From contig CAIMEY010000002.1 in the NCBI GenBank assembly GCA_903840165.1, forward strand, positions 197,109 to 261,108: 64,000 bases of DNA, in the 5' to 3' direction. The DNA is from an uncultured Myxococcales bacterium. GTDB lineage: Bacteria; Myxococcota_A; UBA9042. The position numbers were made by a program, and so were the translations under genes. Below the pieces are notes generated by a model. The model worked only from the letters and a program-made list of their open reading frames with translations, had not been told where the DNA came from and made no database searches. Below, in pieces: positions 42,037-50,899 of the stretch (position 1 is its first letter; every line of letters begins with the position of its first letter).

Positions 42037-43060
42037 GGGGCAGGCCGCCGGGGGCTTCGACAAGACGGGCACCGGGGCCGATGCGCGTTTGTATGACTTG
42101 CTCGATGCCGTCAATTTCACTGAGCACTTCGGAGACGGGCCGCGCATCCTGCGGGCTGCACAAGATGACGACGCTGGCACCGGCATCAATGGTAAAGCAG
42201 CATTCTGCCCCGTCTTTTCGCAGCTCGCGGACGGCCGCAATGACCGCAAGCGTCACAGGCCGCCAATACAACAAGGCAGGCTGCCCGGCGAGCATCGTGC
42301 CGTGCATGGCCAGGGCGTTGCCTTCGACAAGGTCAGCAAATGTCGAAAAGTCTTTGTTTTCAATGGCATTTTCTAGGGCCACGACGTCGTGGTCGCAGCG
42401 CTCGATCCAACTGCGAAACAGCAGCGAATCGGTCTTGCTTTGCGCCATGCCTAGGGTGGAGGACACCGACTTTCGCCCCCCCGACGCGTGGGCAATGAGG
42501 ATGCGCATGGGCCAATGGTCTGCGGCAAATCGTTGAGTTGCAAAGGAATCTGAGCCGTCGTCCTTCTCGCCGCGTTGCCATAGGACGTAGCCACCGTCAA
42601 TCGATCGGCTGGCAGACCCTGAACCTGTGCGAGCGAGGCGAGACAGAGCTGCGGAATCTAAGCGCAATCCGTACGCTGCCGAAGCTGCTGTTGCCAGGGC
42701 AGCAAAGGCGGAGGCACTAGAGGCCATGCCCTGGGCGGCGGCGACGGTATTGACCGAGCGCAGGCCGGCATATAGTGAACTGCCTGACATTGCGCGGATT
42801 TCGTCGAGAACGCGTCGCACTTTGACCAAGCCAGCGTCGTCCAGCGGTTTGTCGTCGACCAGCATGACGTCTTGGCGCAAATCGGCCTGCGGTTCGACGA
42901 TTGTGAACGAGCCAAGTTCGCTCAATGTCACGGAAATCGAGCTGCTCAGTGGCAGGTTGATACGACTGTTGCGCTTGCCCCAGTACTTGGTCAGGGCGAT
43001 GTTGCTAGGAGCGAAGGCAGCGGCGCGGCCGATAGGGCCCAAATTGGGAGAAGGTTTCAT
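42029..43060 (-). CDS. mvaD: Diphosphomevalonate decarboxylase
   Basis: 343 aa. It decarboxylates mevalonate 5-diphosphate with ATP to give IPP. Family motifs: APSNIALTKYWGKR, LPLSSSISVTLSE, MASSASAFAAL (phosphate loop) and GSGSASRSIDGGYV. ATG 43060 overlaps the stop of the mevalonate kinase gene (ATGA), so the two are coupled. Length is as usual for the family. Confidence 0.93.
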   Translation of the reverse strand: MKPSPNLGPIGRAAAFAPSNIALTKYWGKRNSRINLPLSSSISVTLSELGSFTIVEPQADLRQDVMLVDDKPLDDAGLVKVRRVLDEIRAMSGSSLYAGLRSVNTVAAAQGMASSASAFAALATAASAAYGLRLDSAALSRLARTGSGSASRSIDGGYVLWQRGEKDDGSDSFATQRFAADHWPMRILIAHASGGRKSVSSTLGMAQSKTDSLLFRSWIERCDHDVVALENAIENKDFSTFADLVEGNALAMHGTMLAGQPALLYWRPVTLAVIAAVRELRKDGAECCFTIDAGASVVILCSPQDARPVSEVLSEIDGIEQVIQTRIGPGARLVEAPGGLPHA

Positions 43061-44013
43061 GAATCCTCTGGGGAAAGGGCAAGAGGCAACAACCAATGAT
43101 GGGTCACGAGCGGCAAAAGTTTCTGGCTCAGGGGAGAGGCCAGCGCAGCATTTGGCAACAGAGCCAGCATCATACCGCCCAGTCCAGCCCCTGTCTGCTT
43201 GACGGCTAGCGCGCCACCTTGCCGGCACATGGTGACGACTTGGCGCATGGCCGGGTGCACCACGCCAAGAGGCTCAAGCAATTCATGTGCAGTATTCATC
43301 GATTGCGCGAGGGCCGCGAGATCTCCCTCGGCCATGGCCTGCGCGGCGCGGCGGGCGGCGTTCGAGGTCTCTTCGGTCCACGCTTCCACCGCAGACGGCC
43401 CCGCTTGCTGCCGGTGAAGCTGAGCCGTTTCAATGGCTTGCCGCGTAGAACGCTGGCCAAGGTCTAGCAGCCACCAATGGGCAGATGCTAGGCTTGGGTG
43501 GACAGTGATTTCCTCAACAATTTTACCCTGATGAAACAGGACGGCACCACGTTCTGCCGCCGCGGCAGCCGGGTCGAGGCCTGAACTGCGACCGTGGACC
43601 ACGTGCTCGCCTTGCTTGGCAATTTCCTGAATTTCTTCACTTGTTAGGTTCAGCTGCAGGCTAGCAGCACCGGCGCGCGCACACGCAACAGCCAACGCCG
43701 CGCTAGACCCAAGGCCGCGTCCAATTGGAACGGTGCAATCGGCACGAATGGCCACGCGACCACGCACCCCAAGCGCCGTCAGAATGCACAGAACCAGCGC
43801 GCGGGCCTCATCAGCGGCGGTTTGCGGCAAATCTTCAAGGGGCCAGTGCAGTTGTAGCGCGCCATTGCCTTGGCGGTGCAACGTCAACTGCGTGGTCAGG
43901 CGGGGTAGGGCAACTGCCAGCGCGTAAGCGCCAGTCATAACATGGTGTTCGCCCACGACAATGGCCTTGGCGTGCCCGCGACCGACGGTAACCTGAGGCA
44001 CCTGCGTGGCCAT
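43057..44013 (-). CDS. Mevalonate kinase
   Basis: 318 aa from ATG 44013, chosen because GAAGGA lies 4-5 bases upstream; ATG 44025 is an alternative. GHMP kinase: GHAKAIVVGEHHVMTGAYALA, VPIGRGLGSSAALAVA (ATP loop) and KQTGAGLGGMMLAL. It phosphorylates mevalonate, the first step after HMG-CoA reductase. It is the second gene of the operon, after the IPP isomerase and coupled to mvaD. HMG-CoA synthase and reductase are not in the window. Confidence 0.88.
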   Translation of the reverse strand: MATQVPQVTVGRGHAKAIVVGEHHVMTGAYALAVALPRLTTQLTLHRQGNGALQLHWPLEDLPQTAADEARALVLCILTALGVRGRVAIRADCTVPIGRGLGSSAALAVACARAGAASLQLNLTSEEIQEIAKQGEHVVHGRSSGLDPAAAAAERGAVLFHQGKIVEEITVHPSLASAHWWLLDLGQRSTRQAIETAQLHRQQAGPSAVEAWTEETSNAARRAAQAMAEGDLAALAQSMNTAHELLEPLGVVHPAMRQVVTMCRQGGALAVKQTGAGLGGMMLALLPNAALASPLSQKLLPLVTHHWLLPLALSPEDS

Positions 44014-44034
44014 GGATTCCTTCATCAATAGAAA

Positions 44035-45159
44035 TCAAATCCTTTCGCGGCCTTGAGCGCTCTGGGTCACCAGCACCGGCCAATCCTCTTGGAGCGGCGT
44101 ACGGCTCAGCTGGCGCAGATCCTGGGCCCCCACAAGGAACATGGTGATCCGCAAGGTCTCGATAATTCCTTCAATTTCCGTGATCACCGCCTCGACGCCT
44201 TGGCTCGCGGCCTGCAAGAGCGGTTGCGCCACGGCACACGCGGTCGCACCCAAGGCCAGGCACGTAGCGACTTCAAGCCCGTTACGAAGTCCGCCCGAGC
44301 CGATCACGATGCGATTGGGCAAGGCGCGCCGGGCCAGCGGAATCGACTCTGCCGTGCAAGTGCCGAAGCCTGCAAGCACTTCTCCGGCGATTTGCCGCGG
44401 CGTTCGGCGATCGTGGCGTAGCGATTCGATCCGCGCCCAGGAAGTCCCGCCCACGCCAGCGGTTTCCACGCCGGCGATGCCGGTCAGCGCTAAGGCCTGC
44501 AGGGTCCGATCGCCAAGGCCAGCCCCTACTTCCTTGACCAAAATCGGCAGGTTGCACGCGCCTGCGACTTCCCCGATCGCATCTAAGACGCCCCGCCAAT
44601 CCCGATCTCCTTCGGGCTGGATGGCTTCTTGCAATGGATTCAGGTGGATATACATCCCATCGGCACCCACTGCGTCGCCCAGGTGCTCCAAGTCTTGGCT
44701 GCCCAGGTGATCGCGCAGCTGAATGCCGCCGATGTTGCCCAGGATCAGGGTCGTTGGCGCCCACGAACGAACCTGAAAGGTCTCGACTTCCTTGGGATCC
44801 AGACTGAGCATGGCCCTCTGACTGCCTAGGCAGAAGCCCACTTGGCAATGCTCCGCGGCTTGGGCGAGAATCTGATTAATTTCAAGTGCTTGATTGGTGC
44901 CGCCCGTCATTGCGCCAATCAGCAGGGGGGCGCGCAGCCTTTTGCCGAGCAGTTCCAGGCCCATGTCGATTCGGTCGAGGTCCAGTTCCGGCAGAGCTAA
45001 GTGCTCAAACCGTAAGCGCTCCAGGCCGTTACTGCGTCCGGGCCTTTGCACGCGCAGATCGGCGGCAAGCTGCAAGTGCTCATTCTTACGTTCGTTCACG
45101 GCGTTCCAAACGGGCGGCGCCATTGGCCCGGGGTAAGCATGGTGCATGGGGCGCGGCAT
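44035..45159 (-). CDS. fni: Type 2 (FMN-dependent) isopentenyl-diphosphate delta-isomerase
   Basis: 374 aa from ATG 45159; ATG 45123, just before NAVNERKNEHL, the usual N-terminus, is also possible. It interconverts IPP and DMAPP using reduced FMN. TIM-barrel motifs: RKNEHL, LLIGAMTGGT, CLGSQRAML, MYIHLNPLQEAI, LVKEVGAGL and GVGGTSWARIE. The C-terminal GLRNGLEVATCLALGA binds FMN phosphate. First gene of the lower mevalonate operon. Confidence 0.92.
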   Translation of the reverse strand: MPRPMHHAYPGPMAPPVWNAVNERKNEHLQLAADLRVQRPGRSNGLERLRFEHLALPELDLDRIDMGLELLGKRLRAPLLIGAMTGGTNQALEINQILAQAAEHCQVGFCLGSQRAMLSLDPKEVETFQVRSWAPTTLILGNIGGIQLRDHLGSQDLEHLGDAVGADGMYIHLNPLQEAIQPEGDRDWRGVLDAIGEVAGACNLPILVKEVGAGLGDRTLQALALTGIAGVETAGVGGTSWARIESLRHDRRTPRQIAGEVLAGFGTCTAESIPLARRALPNRIVIGSGGLRNGLEVATCLALGATACAVAQPLLQAASQGVEAVITEIEGIIETLRITMFLVGAQDLRQLSRTPLQEDWPVLVTQSAQGRERI

Positions 45160-45263
45160 CCGGTCAACGTGATGGGAAAAAAGGATGTTGATACAGGGGA
45201 TTACGGGTCGGTACTACACCCGCCCTTGCCGAGCGGGGCCCATTTCTGCGACCCTCCCCCACC

Positions 45264-46646
45264 ATGAGCCCAGCCGCCCGACTTGCACCGCAGAATCGCC
45301 CGCCTGAACCCGAGACTGCGGAAGAACTCCCTGATGAGTTAGAGCTATTGCTGGCTCAGGATACGGTCGCCGCAGACGTCCCGGCGCTGATGGCTGCCCA
45401 AGCTGGTATGCCGTATTTTTCGCTGCTTCGCGATTTGGTCCGCCTAGGCGAGGCCAATTTCGTCGTGCGACTTGCGGTGTTGACGGAATTCGCCAGCAGC
45501 GATCGGACCCGCTGGGACATGGACGTCATCGGCCGGCATTTTGCTTGGTTGACGGCCCAGTCGCGGGCGTCGGTCTTGAGATCACTGCGAAAAGGCGGCT
45601 GGCTAGAGGTTGTGGAGGGAAGCCACCGTCTGACCGACCGTGGTGAGGCACTTTACGCCATTATTTCAAGGCTTTTGGGCATTGAGCCCCAAGAAGGCGA
45701 CTTGGCGCTTGGCGTCTTGAATGTGGAATTATCCCGTGATCTTGGGCATGAAGCGACGCCGGCCTTGCGCCATTTGCATCACAACCTGCGGCGAATCGTC
45801 GACGGTGCTGAAGAGGCTGTGCGATCGCACTCCGAAGTACGTGTACTTGAAGCGCAAGCGCGGATTGACCGCAACCTGGCGTGGGCTAGGCGGGCGCGAG
45901 CGTGCATCGAGTCTCTGGATCTCGGCCACGACGCCAACTATCGCGTGGCCCAAGATGTCGGTTCGGCACTGGGCGAACTGCATCAATGGCAAGCGGTTTT
46001 GCAGCGGGCCAGCGGCGATCTTGCGCAGAAGCGCGTTCAGCTCGGGGCCACTGGGTTGTCGATGACCGACGTGACCACCTTCCTCATGCGCTGTGATGTT
46101 GAGATGTTGGCAGAGTTTGGGCGTCCCCTGCTGGCCGAGCCGGTGCAGCCGATCTTCCTGATTCTCGACAACGTCCTGTCCGAAGCCGAGTTCGAGTTCG
46201 TGCAGGGCGTTGATCGCAGTGACGAATTGGCCGCGACAGGCTGGCACGACGGACCGCCGGAGCAGGCTCCAGCGGGCGAGATTGAAGTCGGTGAATTTAC
46301 AGCGCTTGATCGGTTCGTGGCCGATTTGCAGGCCCTACAAGCCAAGGGCGGTTCTGGCCGCTTGTCGAGCCTGGTGCCGCGGCGAAGCTGGGCGGAGAGC
46401 GCGTACCGCCTGTCGCTGCTGGCTCTGGGCGAATCGGTCGAGCCGACACCGGCCGTGGACGCTAACCAAGCGGTACGACAGGAAAATGACGCGGCCCAAG
46501 CAGCTGTCCTTCACGCGCTTTTGCGCCACCCGTTTGAAGTGCTGGTGCAGGGCGACGGCAGTGAAAGCGAACGAATCTACAGTGATGCGGCCAGCGAGGT
46601 CACACGCGGCGTCGTGCGCATGATCGACGGCCGAGCGCCGCAGTAG
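45264..46646 (+). CDS. Hypothetical winged-helix / coiled-coil protein
   Basis: 460 aa from ATG 45264, divergent from the mevalonate operon. Residues 40-130 form a winged-helix-like region (FVVRLAVLTEF ... HFAWLTAQSRASVLRSLRKGGWLEVV ... LTDRGEALYAI). Then come helical coiled-coil segments (LHHNLRRIVDGAEEAVRSH; about 155-260), and the C-terminal half is acidic and helical. The layout of winged helix plus long helices is reminiscent of kleisin-type MukF/MksF subunits, but no SMC-like partner is nearby and I cannot assign it. A DNA-binding or complex-subunit role is only inference. Confidence 0.6.
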   Translation: MSPAARLAPQNRPPEPETAEELPDELELLLAQDTVAADVPALMAAQAGMPYFSLLRDLVRLGEANFVVRLAVLTEFASSDRTRWDMDVIGRHFAWLTAQSRASVLRSLRKGGWLEVVEGSHRLTDRGEALYAIISRLLGIEPQEGDLALGVLNVELSRDLGHEATPALRHLHHNLRRIVDGAEEAVRSHSEVRVLEAQARIDRNLAWARRARACIESLDLGHDANYRVAQDVGSALGELHQWQAVLQRASGDLAQKRVQLGATGLSMTDVTTFLMRCDVEMLAEFGRPLLAEPVQPIFLILDNVLSEAEFEFVQGVDRSDELAATGWHDGPPEQAPAGEIEVGEFTALDRFVADLQALQAKGGSGRLSSLVPRRSWAESAYRLSLLALGESVEPTPAVDANQAVRQENDAAQAAVLHALLRHPFEVLVQGDGSESERIYSDAASEVTRGVVRMIDGRAPQ

Positions 46647-46650
46647 GCCG

Positions 46651-48606
46651 TCACGGCGATAAGAGCGAGTCTAAATCAGCAGTTGACCAGTTGTGCCACA
46701 ACGCGGCGAACCGGTCGGCGTCGCCCGACTGCCAAGCTTGCGCGAGCTGGCGTTGCTTGGTGTACAACGAGGTAAGTAGTCGATCCTGTGGGCTTAATCG
46801 CCTTGCCTGCTCCAATTCATCGCCCGCAATCTGAAACCAGCCACGGCGCAGGGCGTGGGCAGCCTGCAAGGCGTGCTGCCACAGCAGAACCGCGCGGGTT
46901 GGATGGTCGCGCAAATCTGCATCCGAGAATAGAGATTCCAGCGCCAGCCACTGCGCAGCTTGGCGGCGGCGGGCCTGCTGCAGGTCGTAGTCGATGCCCC
47001 GCTCGGCGGTGGTCAGCAGACGATTGACCACGCCGTCAAAGTGAAAATACGGTGCCGGAATGCGCCCTTCTGGATCCATCTCGGCATACACAGGTTGGCG
47101 TTCAATGCGGGCCAAGAAATTCCCCACGGGAGCGCGGTGCAGCGTGCTAGCTGCCGCCGCCGCGTCGCGAAGATCAGGATATCGATGGGCAAACCAGTTC
47201 TGGTAAGCGAGGCCGCCGTCCGTGTCGCCGGTGCGCATCGACAAGTGCGGTGCCACCACATCAGGGCGTCTACCCTCGGCTAGGCGGAATGCCTGTTCAT
47301 TGAATGCTAAGCCATAGTAATTACTGAGGTAGATAGCCCCGGGAGCCAGTGTCGCTCTGAGCTGACTGTCGATACGGTCCGGGGCCCGCAGTTGACTGAG
47401 ATTGCAAGTTGAATCACCTTGCATTGCAATGACTTGCGCACTGCTACCCACTGCCACCAAGGCTACCGCTAAGCCCGAGGCCCAGCGCCGCTGCGTGGCT
47501 TGAGGGACAGCGATCACCAGCAAACGCACAAACTGAGCGACGCCCACGGCCAACATCGCAACAGCAACAAGGACATAGCCGTGGTCGTCGGGATTGCCGG
47601 TGTCGACGCGCATGATCGCCTTTGCCGCGACACTACCGATAAAGGCAAGCAGAACAACGAGATGGTGGCGCTTGGGTCGCGCCAGGGGCAGTAGCAGCCC
47701 GAGCCCGCCAGCAGCGGCCAGCCACCCACCCATTGTTTCGCTAATCATTCCCATGACTACCAGGGCGTTGTCCGCCATGGGGACGGCCACCTGAGTCACG
47801 GATTTCTGAAATTGCTGGGCCGTCACCGTCTGCCAAAAACCAAGCAAGGTTGAAGGGTTCCCCCAACGCATCTCGGTGTCGGCCGAACTGCGTAAGGCCA
47901 GGGCCAAATAGCCCAGGCCCAGGAACGCACCGCCCGCAATGAAAACAGCAAGCCATATCGGGCGTTTGCGCAGCATCCACCAAGCCGGAGCGCTGGCCAA
48001 GAGCGCAGCGGGAAGCGCAAAAATAGTGACATAATGATGGTTTAGCAGCCCCAGGCACGCGGCCGCCGTCATTTCCGCCAGAGGCACCAGGACGTCGCGC
48101 GTCGGCTGGGGCTGGTTCGCTGCGGCTTTGCCCGCTGCTATCCCGGCGGAAAGTAGCCATAGGTTGCCGGCCAAGGCCAGCGTGTAGACCTCAGCGCGCA
48201 CGGCAACCGTAGCGAGCGAGCCCGACGCCAGCAGGGTCAGGGTCGCACAGGCGGTCGCGGCGGTTTGGGCTGAGGGCGAGAGATCCGTCAATAATTGCCG
48301 GGACAAACGGGCTAGTACTACAACACTCGCGCCAGCAGCCAGGGCGCTCAGCCACGCCACGCGGGTCGCGTAACCCGCCACAGGCAGCAGTTCTGCGAAT
48401 CCGGCCAGCGACAGCCAAGCCGGGTGCCCTGGCGGATGCAGGTTGCCCAGTTCTCGGGCCGCCGCTACCATTTCCCCAGAATCAAGCCAACCCAGGGCCG
48501 GCGCCGCCCACAGCGCGTACAGGACCACGGCCAAGGCAGCGCTCAGCCAAGCAACGGCATCGTCGCGCAAGGTCGGTGCAGGCTGAGAAAAGGTGTCATC
48601 TCGCAA
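46651..48606 (-). CDS. DUF2723-family polytopic membrane protein (glycosyltransferase-like)
   Basis: 651 aa from a TTG with AGGA 5 bases upstream. The N-terminal loop DSGEMVAAARELGNLHPPGHPAW is the DUF2723 signature, in a C-type, mannosyltransferase-like architecture with about ten membrane segments. A soluble C-terminal part of about 250 residues contains TPR-like helices (LFSDADLRDHPTRAVLLWQHALQAAHAL). Such proteins are thought to move sugars from lipid carriers to periplasmic acceptors; the acceptor here is unknown. It starts 6 bp after the PTPS paralogue, hence in one operon. Confidence 0.8.
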   Translation of the reverse strand: MRDDTFSQPAPTLRDDAVAWLSAALAVVLYALWAAPALGWLDSGEMVAAARELGNLHPPGHPAWLSLAGFAELLPVAGYATRVAWLSALAAGASVVVLARLSRQLLTDLSPSAQTAATACATLTLLASGSLATVAVRAEVYTLALAGNLWLLSAGIAAGKAAANQPQPTRDVLVPLAEMTAAACLGLLNHHYVTIFALPAALLASAPAWWMLRKRPIWLAVFIAGGAFLGLGYLALALRSSADTEMRWGNPSTLLGFWQTVTAQQFQKSVTQVAVPMADNALVVMGMISETMGGWLAAAGGLGLLLPLARPKRHHLVVLLAFIGSVAAKAIMRVDTGNPDDHGYVLVAVAMLAVGVAQFVRLLVIAVPQATQRRWASGLAVALVAVGSSAQVIAMQGDSTCNLSQLRAPDRIDSQLRATLAPGAIYLSNYYGLAFNEQAFRLAEGRRPDVVAPHLSMRTGDTDGGLAYQNWFAHRYPDLRDAAAAASTLHRAPVGNFLARIERQPVYAEMDPEGRIPAPYFHFDGVVNRLLTTAERGIDYDLQQARRRQAAQWLALESLFSDADLRDHPTRAVLLWQHALQAAHALRRGWFQIAGDELEQARRLSPQDRLLTSLYTKQRQLAQAWQSGDADRFAALWHNWSTADLDSLLSP

Positions 48607-48612
48607 GGTTTC

Positions 48613-49146
48613 CTAGCCCCACTTGCGTTCGTAGATTGCGGATTGCCCTGGCGTTTCTTGCACGGTCACCAGAAGGCGGTCGGGCGTCAGGTGCGGAAAA
48701 TGAGCTGTAAGGCGCGCAAGGAACTGATCGCACAGCCAAACGGCCAGGAGTTCACTGGACGTATTGGCGATCGGCAAGAGCTTACAGTCGCGCGCCGGAA
48801 TGACGTAGCGATCGTCGCGATAGAATGCGTGAACTTCGTTGCCCAATTGTTCGATGCGCAGGTGCTCATTGTGCAGTGGCAGCAGGGTTCGGTGGTCGAG
48901 TTCGTCGCAGCACGCTTTGAAAAGCGGTTTGACTTCCATGAAGTCCGCCACTAGGTGGCCTGACCCCAACGGCGCATCGATCTCGACCGTGGCCCGGTAG
49001 TTGTGGCCGTGGAGTTCCTCACGTGCCCCATCGGCAAAGATGAGGAAGTGTGCAGAACCAAAGTTGAAATACTGCTTGTCAAGGCGGATGCCAAACCGCT
49101 GCTGAGGCGCTGAGCGGGAGGGGAGGGCGGCGGGCGGAACAGTCAC
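48613..49146 (-). CDS. 6-pyruvoyl-tetrahydropterin synthase (QueD) family paralogue, divergent active site
   Basis: 177 aa from GTG 49146 (GAGG 7 bases upstream). PTPS fold: YFNFGSAHFLIF, ELHGHNYRATVEI (zinc His pair) and LDHRTLLPLHNEH, then a C-terminal Glu in VQETPGQSAIYE. The Cys that precedes HGH in active QueD/PTPS enzymes is missing (AREELHGHNYR), so the chemistry may differ. A gene for a canonical QueD lies just upstream. Substrate unknown. Confidence 0.85.
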   Translation of the reverse strand: MTVPPAALPSRSAPQQRFGIRLDKQYFNFGSAHFLIFADGAREELHGHNYRATVEIDAPLGSGHLVADFMEVKPLFKACCDELDHRTLLPLHNEHLRIEQLGNEVHAFYRDDRYVIPARDCKLLPIANTSSELLAVWLCDQFLARLTAHFPHLTPDRLLVTVQETPGQSAIYERKWG

Positions 49147-49193
49147 AGGCAGGCCTCGCGAGGCGTCGAAAGTGGAGTGGGAAGGTATTAGAA

Positions 49194-49571
49194 CTACGGG
49201 CAAAGTGTTGGATTGGGGCCGCGATAGGTGCACGCTGACGTACAGGTTTCCCGAATCGTGACGGCGACGAGGCCAGGGAGATCCGTCGCGAGCTTGCACC
49301 ATATCCAAGCGCTTAGAATTTCGGCAGTAGGATTCTCTAATCCTTCAATGTCATTGAGATAATAGTGATCCAACCGATCGATCGTCGGCTGGACAACTTG
49401 CTTGATGTCGCCGAAATCAATGACCCAACCGGTGTCGGCGGCGAGAGGCCCGCGAACCACGACCTCGCACTGGAATGAATGTCCGTGCAATCGCGAGCAC
49501 TTGTGTGACGCAGGCAGGTTGGGCAAGCGGTGAGCGGCTTCAAAGCGAAAGGTGCGGGACAGTTCAAACAT
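49194..49571 (-). CDS. queD: 6-carboxy-tetrahydropterin synthase QueD
   Basis: 125 aa, the normal QueD size. It makes 6-carboxy-tetrahydropterin from dihydroneopterin triphosphate, the first committed step to queuosine and other 7-deazapurines. Motifs: FRFEAAHRL, KCSRLHGHSF with the catalytic Cys and the zinc His residues, VIDFGDIK, LDHYYLND and a late Glu (IRETCTSACTY). queE and queC are not in the window. Confidence 0.92.
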   Translation of the reverse strand: MFELSRTFRFEAAHRLPNLPASHKCSRLHGHSFQCEVVVRGPLAADTGWVIDFGDIKQVVQPTIDRLDHYYLNDIEGLENPTAEILSAWIWCKLATDLPGLVAVTIRETCTSACTYRGPNPTLCP

Positions 49572-49616
49572 GGTGCGCCATGGTAGGGGTTGGCTGAGGC
49601 AATGTCACCGGGTCGG

Positions 49617-50687
49617 CTACGGCTCGTCCGAGGGCATCGAAGGGGCCGTTGGTGATGGGGGTGCTGGTGATTGAGTTGTAAATTCAGGGTCTTTACCCGT
49701 GGTACTGCGTCCATTTACGCGGGCCAAAGTGCTGGTGCCATGACCCGATTCGTGCCGTGCCCGATGCTCCCAGGCTGCAACCAGGGCGGTCGCGAAGAGG
49801 AAGGCTATGTTGGCGTAGAACAACCACATCATCAGCGCCACAACTCCGGTTAGTGCCCCGTAGACTGCATCCATCTTCACGACATTGCTGACATATAGCG
49901 AAAACAGGCGCTGACCTAGGAACCAAAACGAACCGTAGCCGAGGGCCACGGTGGCCAAGCGGCGTGGCTGTACGCGGCCGACGGACCAACGCACCTGAGC
50001 GTAGAATACCAAAGCAACTGGCAGAACTTGGGTGGCAGTCACCAGCACAGCGACGCCATCGAGCCAGCCGAGGGACACCGCGCCGATGCTGTGCGCCGCG
50101 ACATGGGCGCTCCATTCGATGACCGGGGCGGCGATCGACAGCACCATGGTAGACAGGGCGACCACCAGGACGATCAGGGACATGTAACCCGCTGATCGTA
50201 AAGTCGGTCTTGGCGGTAAGCCAAACAGCGCGCGCACTGAGGCGTCGACACGGGAGAACACGCCGAGGGCCAGGAACAGCGCCATGATCGTGCCGACGAT
50301 GCCGTGCGTTGCGCGATGCCGAACCATCGTTTCCGCAAAATCCGCCGGATTCCACGTCACGCCGGGCAGGGCGGAGTGCATCCAAGTTCCCAGTCTATTC
50401 AGACTCTCCCGTCGCAGGCCGAGTCGTTCGCCGGAAATGCGCGCGGCTGAATCGACGGTGCCCAAAATGAAGCCGACCGCAGAAAACGCAACGAACAGGC
50501 CGGGAACGGCAGCAAACATGCAGAACAGGGTCAAGGCGGCCGATCGGTCGACAAGGTCGGCCTCACCACTGACGCGCAAGGCCATGGCAATGGTAGGGAA
50601 ATGGCGCAAGGTGCGCGCTTTGACGCGGCCGATCGGACCGGGCAGGGCGGCCGGGACACTGGCTGACGGCGGTCGCTTGGGCGTCAT
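49617..50687 (-). CDS. YihY/BrkB-family inner-membrane protein
   Basis: 356 aa from ATG 50687, with AAGGA upstream (an earlier TTG exists at 50708). The sequence holds about six membrane helices. The conserved blocks are DRSAALTLFCMFAAVPGLFVAF near the start, NPADFAETMVRHRATHGIVGTIMALFLALGVF in the middle, and VYGALTGVVALMMWLFYANIAFLFATALVAAWEH at the end. These fit the YihY/UPF0761 family, formerly called BrkB or ribonuclease BN. Function is not settled. It heads the minus-strand run with QueD, the PTPS paralogue and the DUF2723 protein. Confidence 0.85.
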   Translation of the reverse strand: MTPKRPPSASVPAALPGPIGRVKARTLRHFPTIAMALRVSGEADLVDRSAALTLFCMFAAVPGLFVAFSAVGFILGTVDSAARISGERLGLRRESLNRLGTWMHSALPGVTWNPADFAETMVRHRATHGIVGTIMALFLALGVFSRVDASVRALFGLPPRPTLRSAGYMSLIVLVVALSTMVLSIAAPVIEWSAHVAAHSIGAVSLGWLDGVAVLVTATQVLPVALVFYAQVRWSVGRVQPRRLATVALGYGSFWFLGQRLFSLYVSNVVKMDAVYGALTGVVALMMWLFYANIAFLFATALVAAWEHRARHESGHGTSTLARVNGRSTTGKDPEFTTQSPAPPSPTAPSMPSDEP

Positions 50688-50899
50688 GGTGGCGGGTTCC
50701 TTGATCAAGACACTGTGGGGCAGACGCTCAACTATGCTTATCTCAGCCGCTTTTGCGCGATCAATCGGGAACTGGCGTCAAATCGACGACGCGTCTAGTC
50801 TACCCTGAGCGTGCGCCCTTGGCACCAGGGCTCGACCCGCGTTTGGCGATTGCGAACGCTGACGAGGCGTGGGCCGCACGGACAAAGGGGAACAAAACG

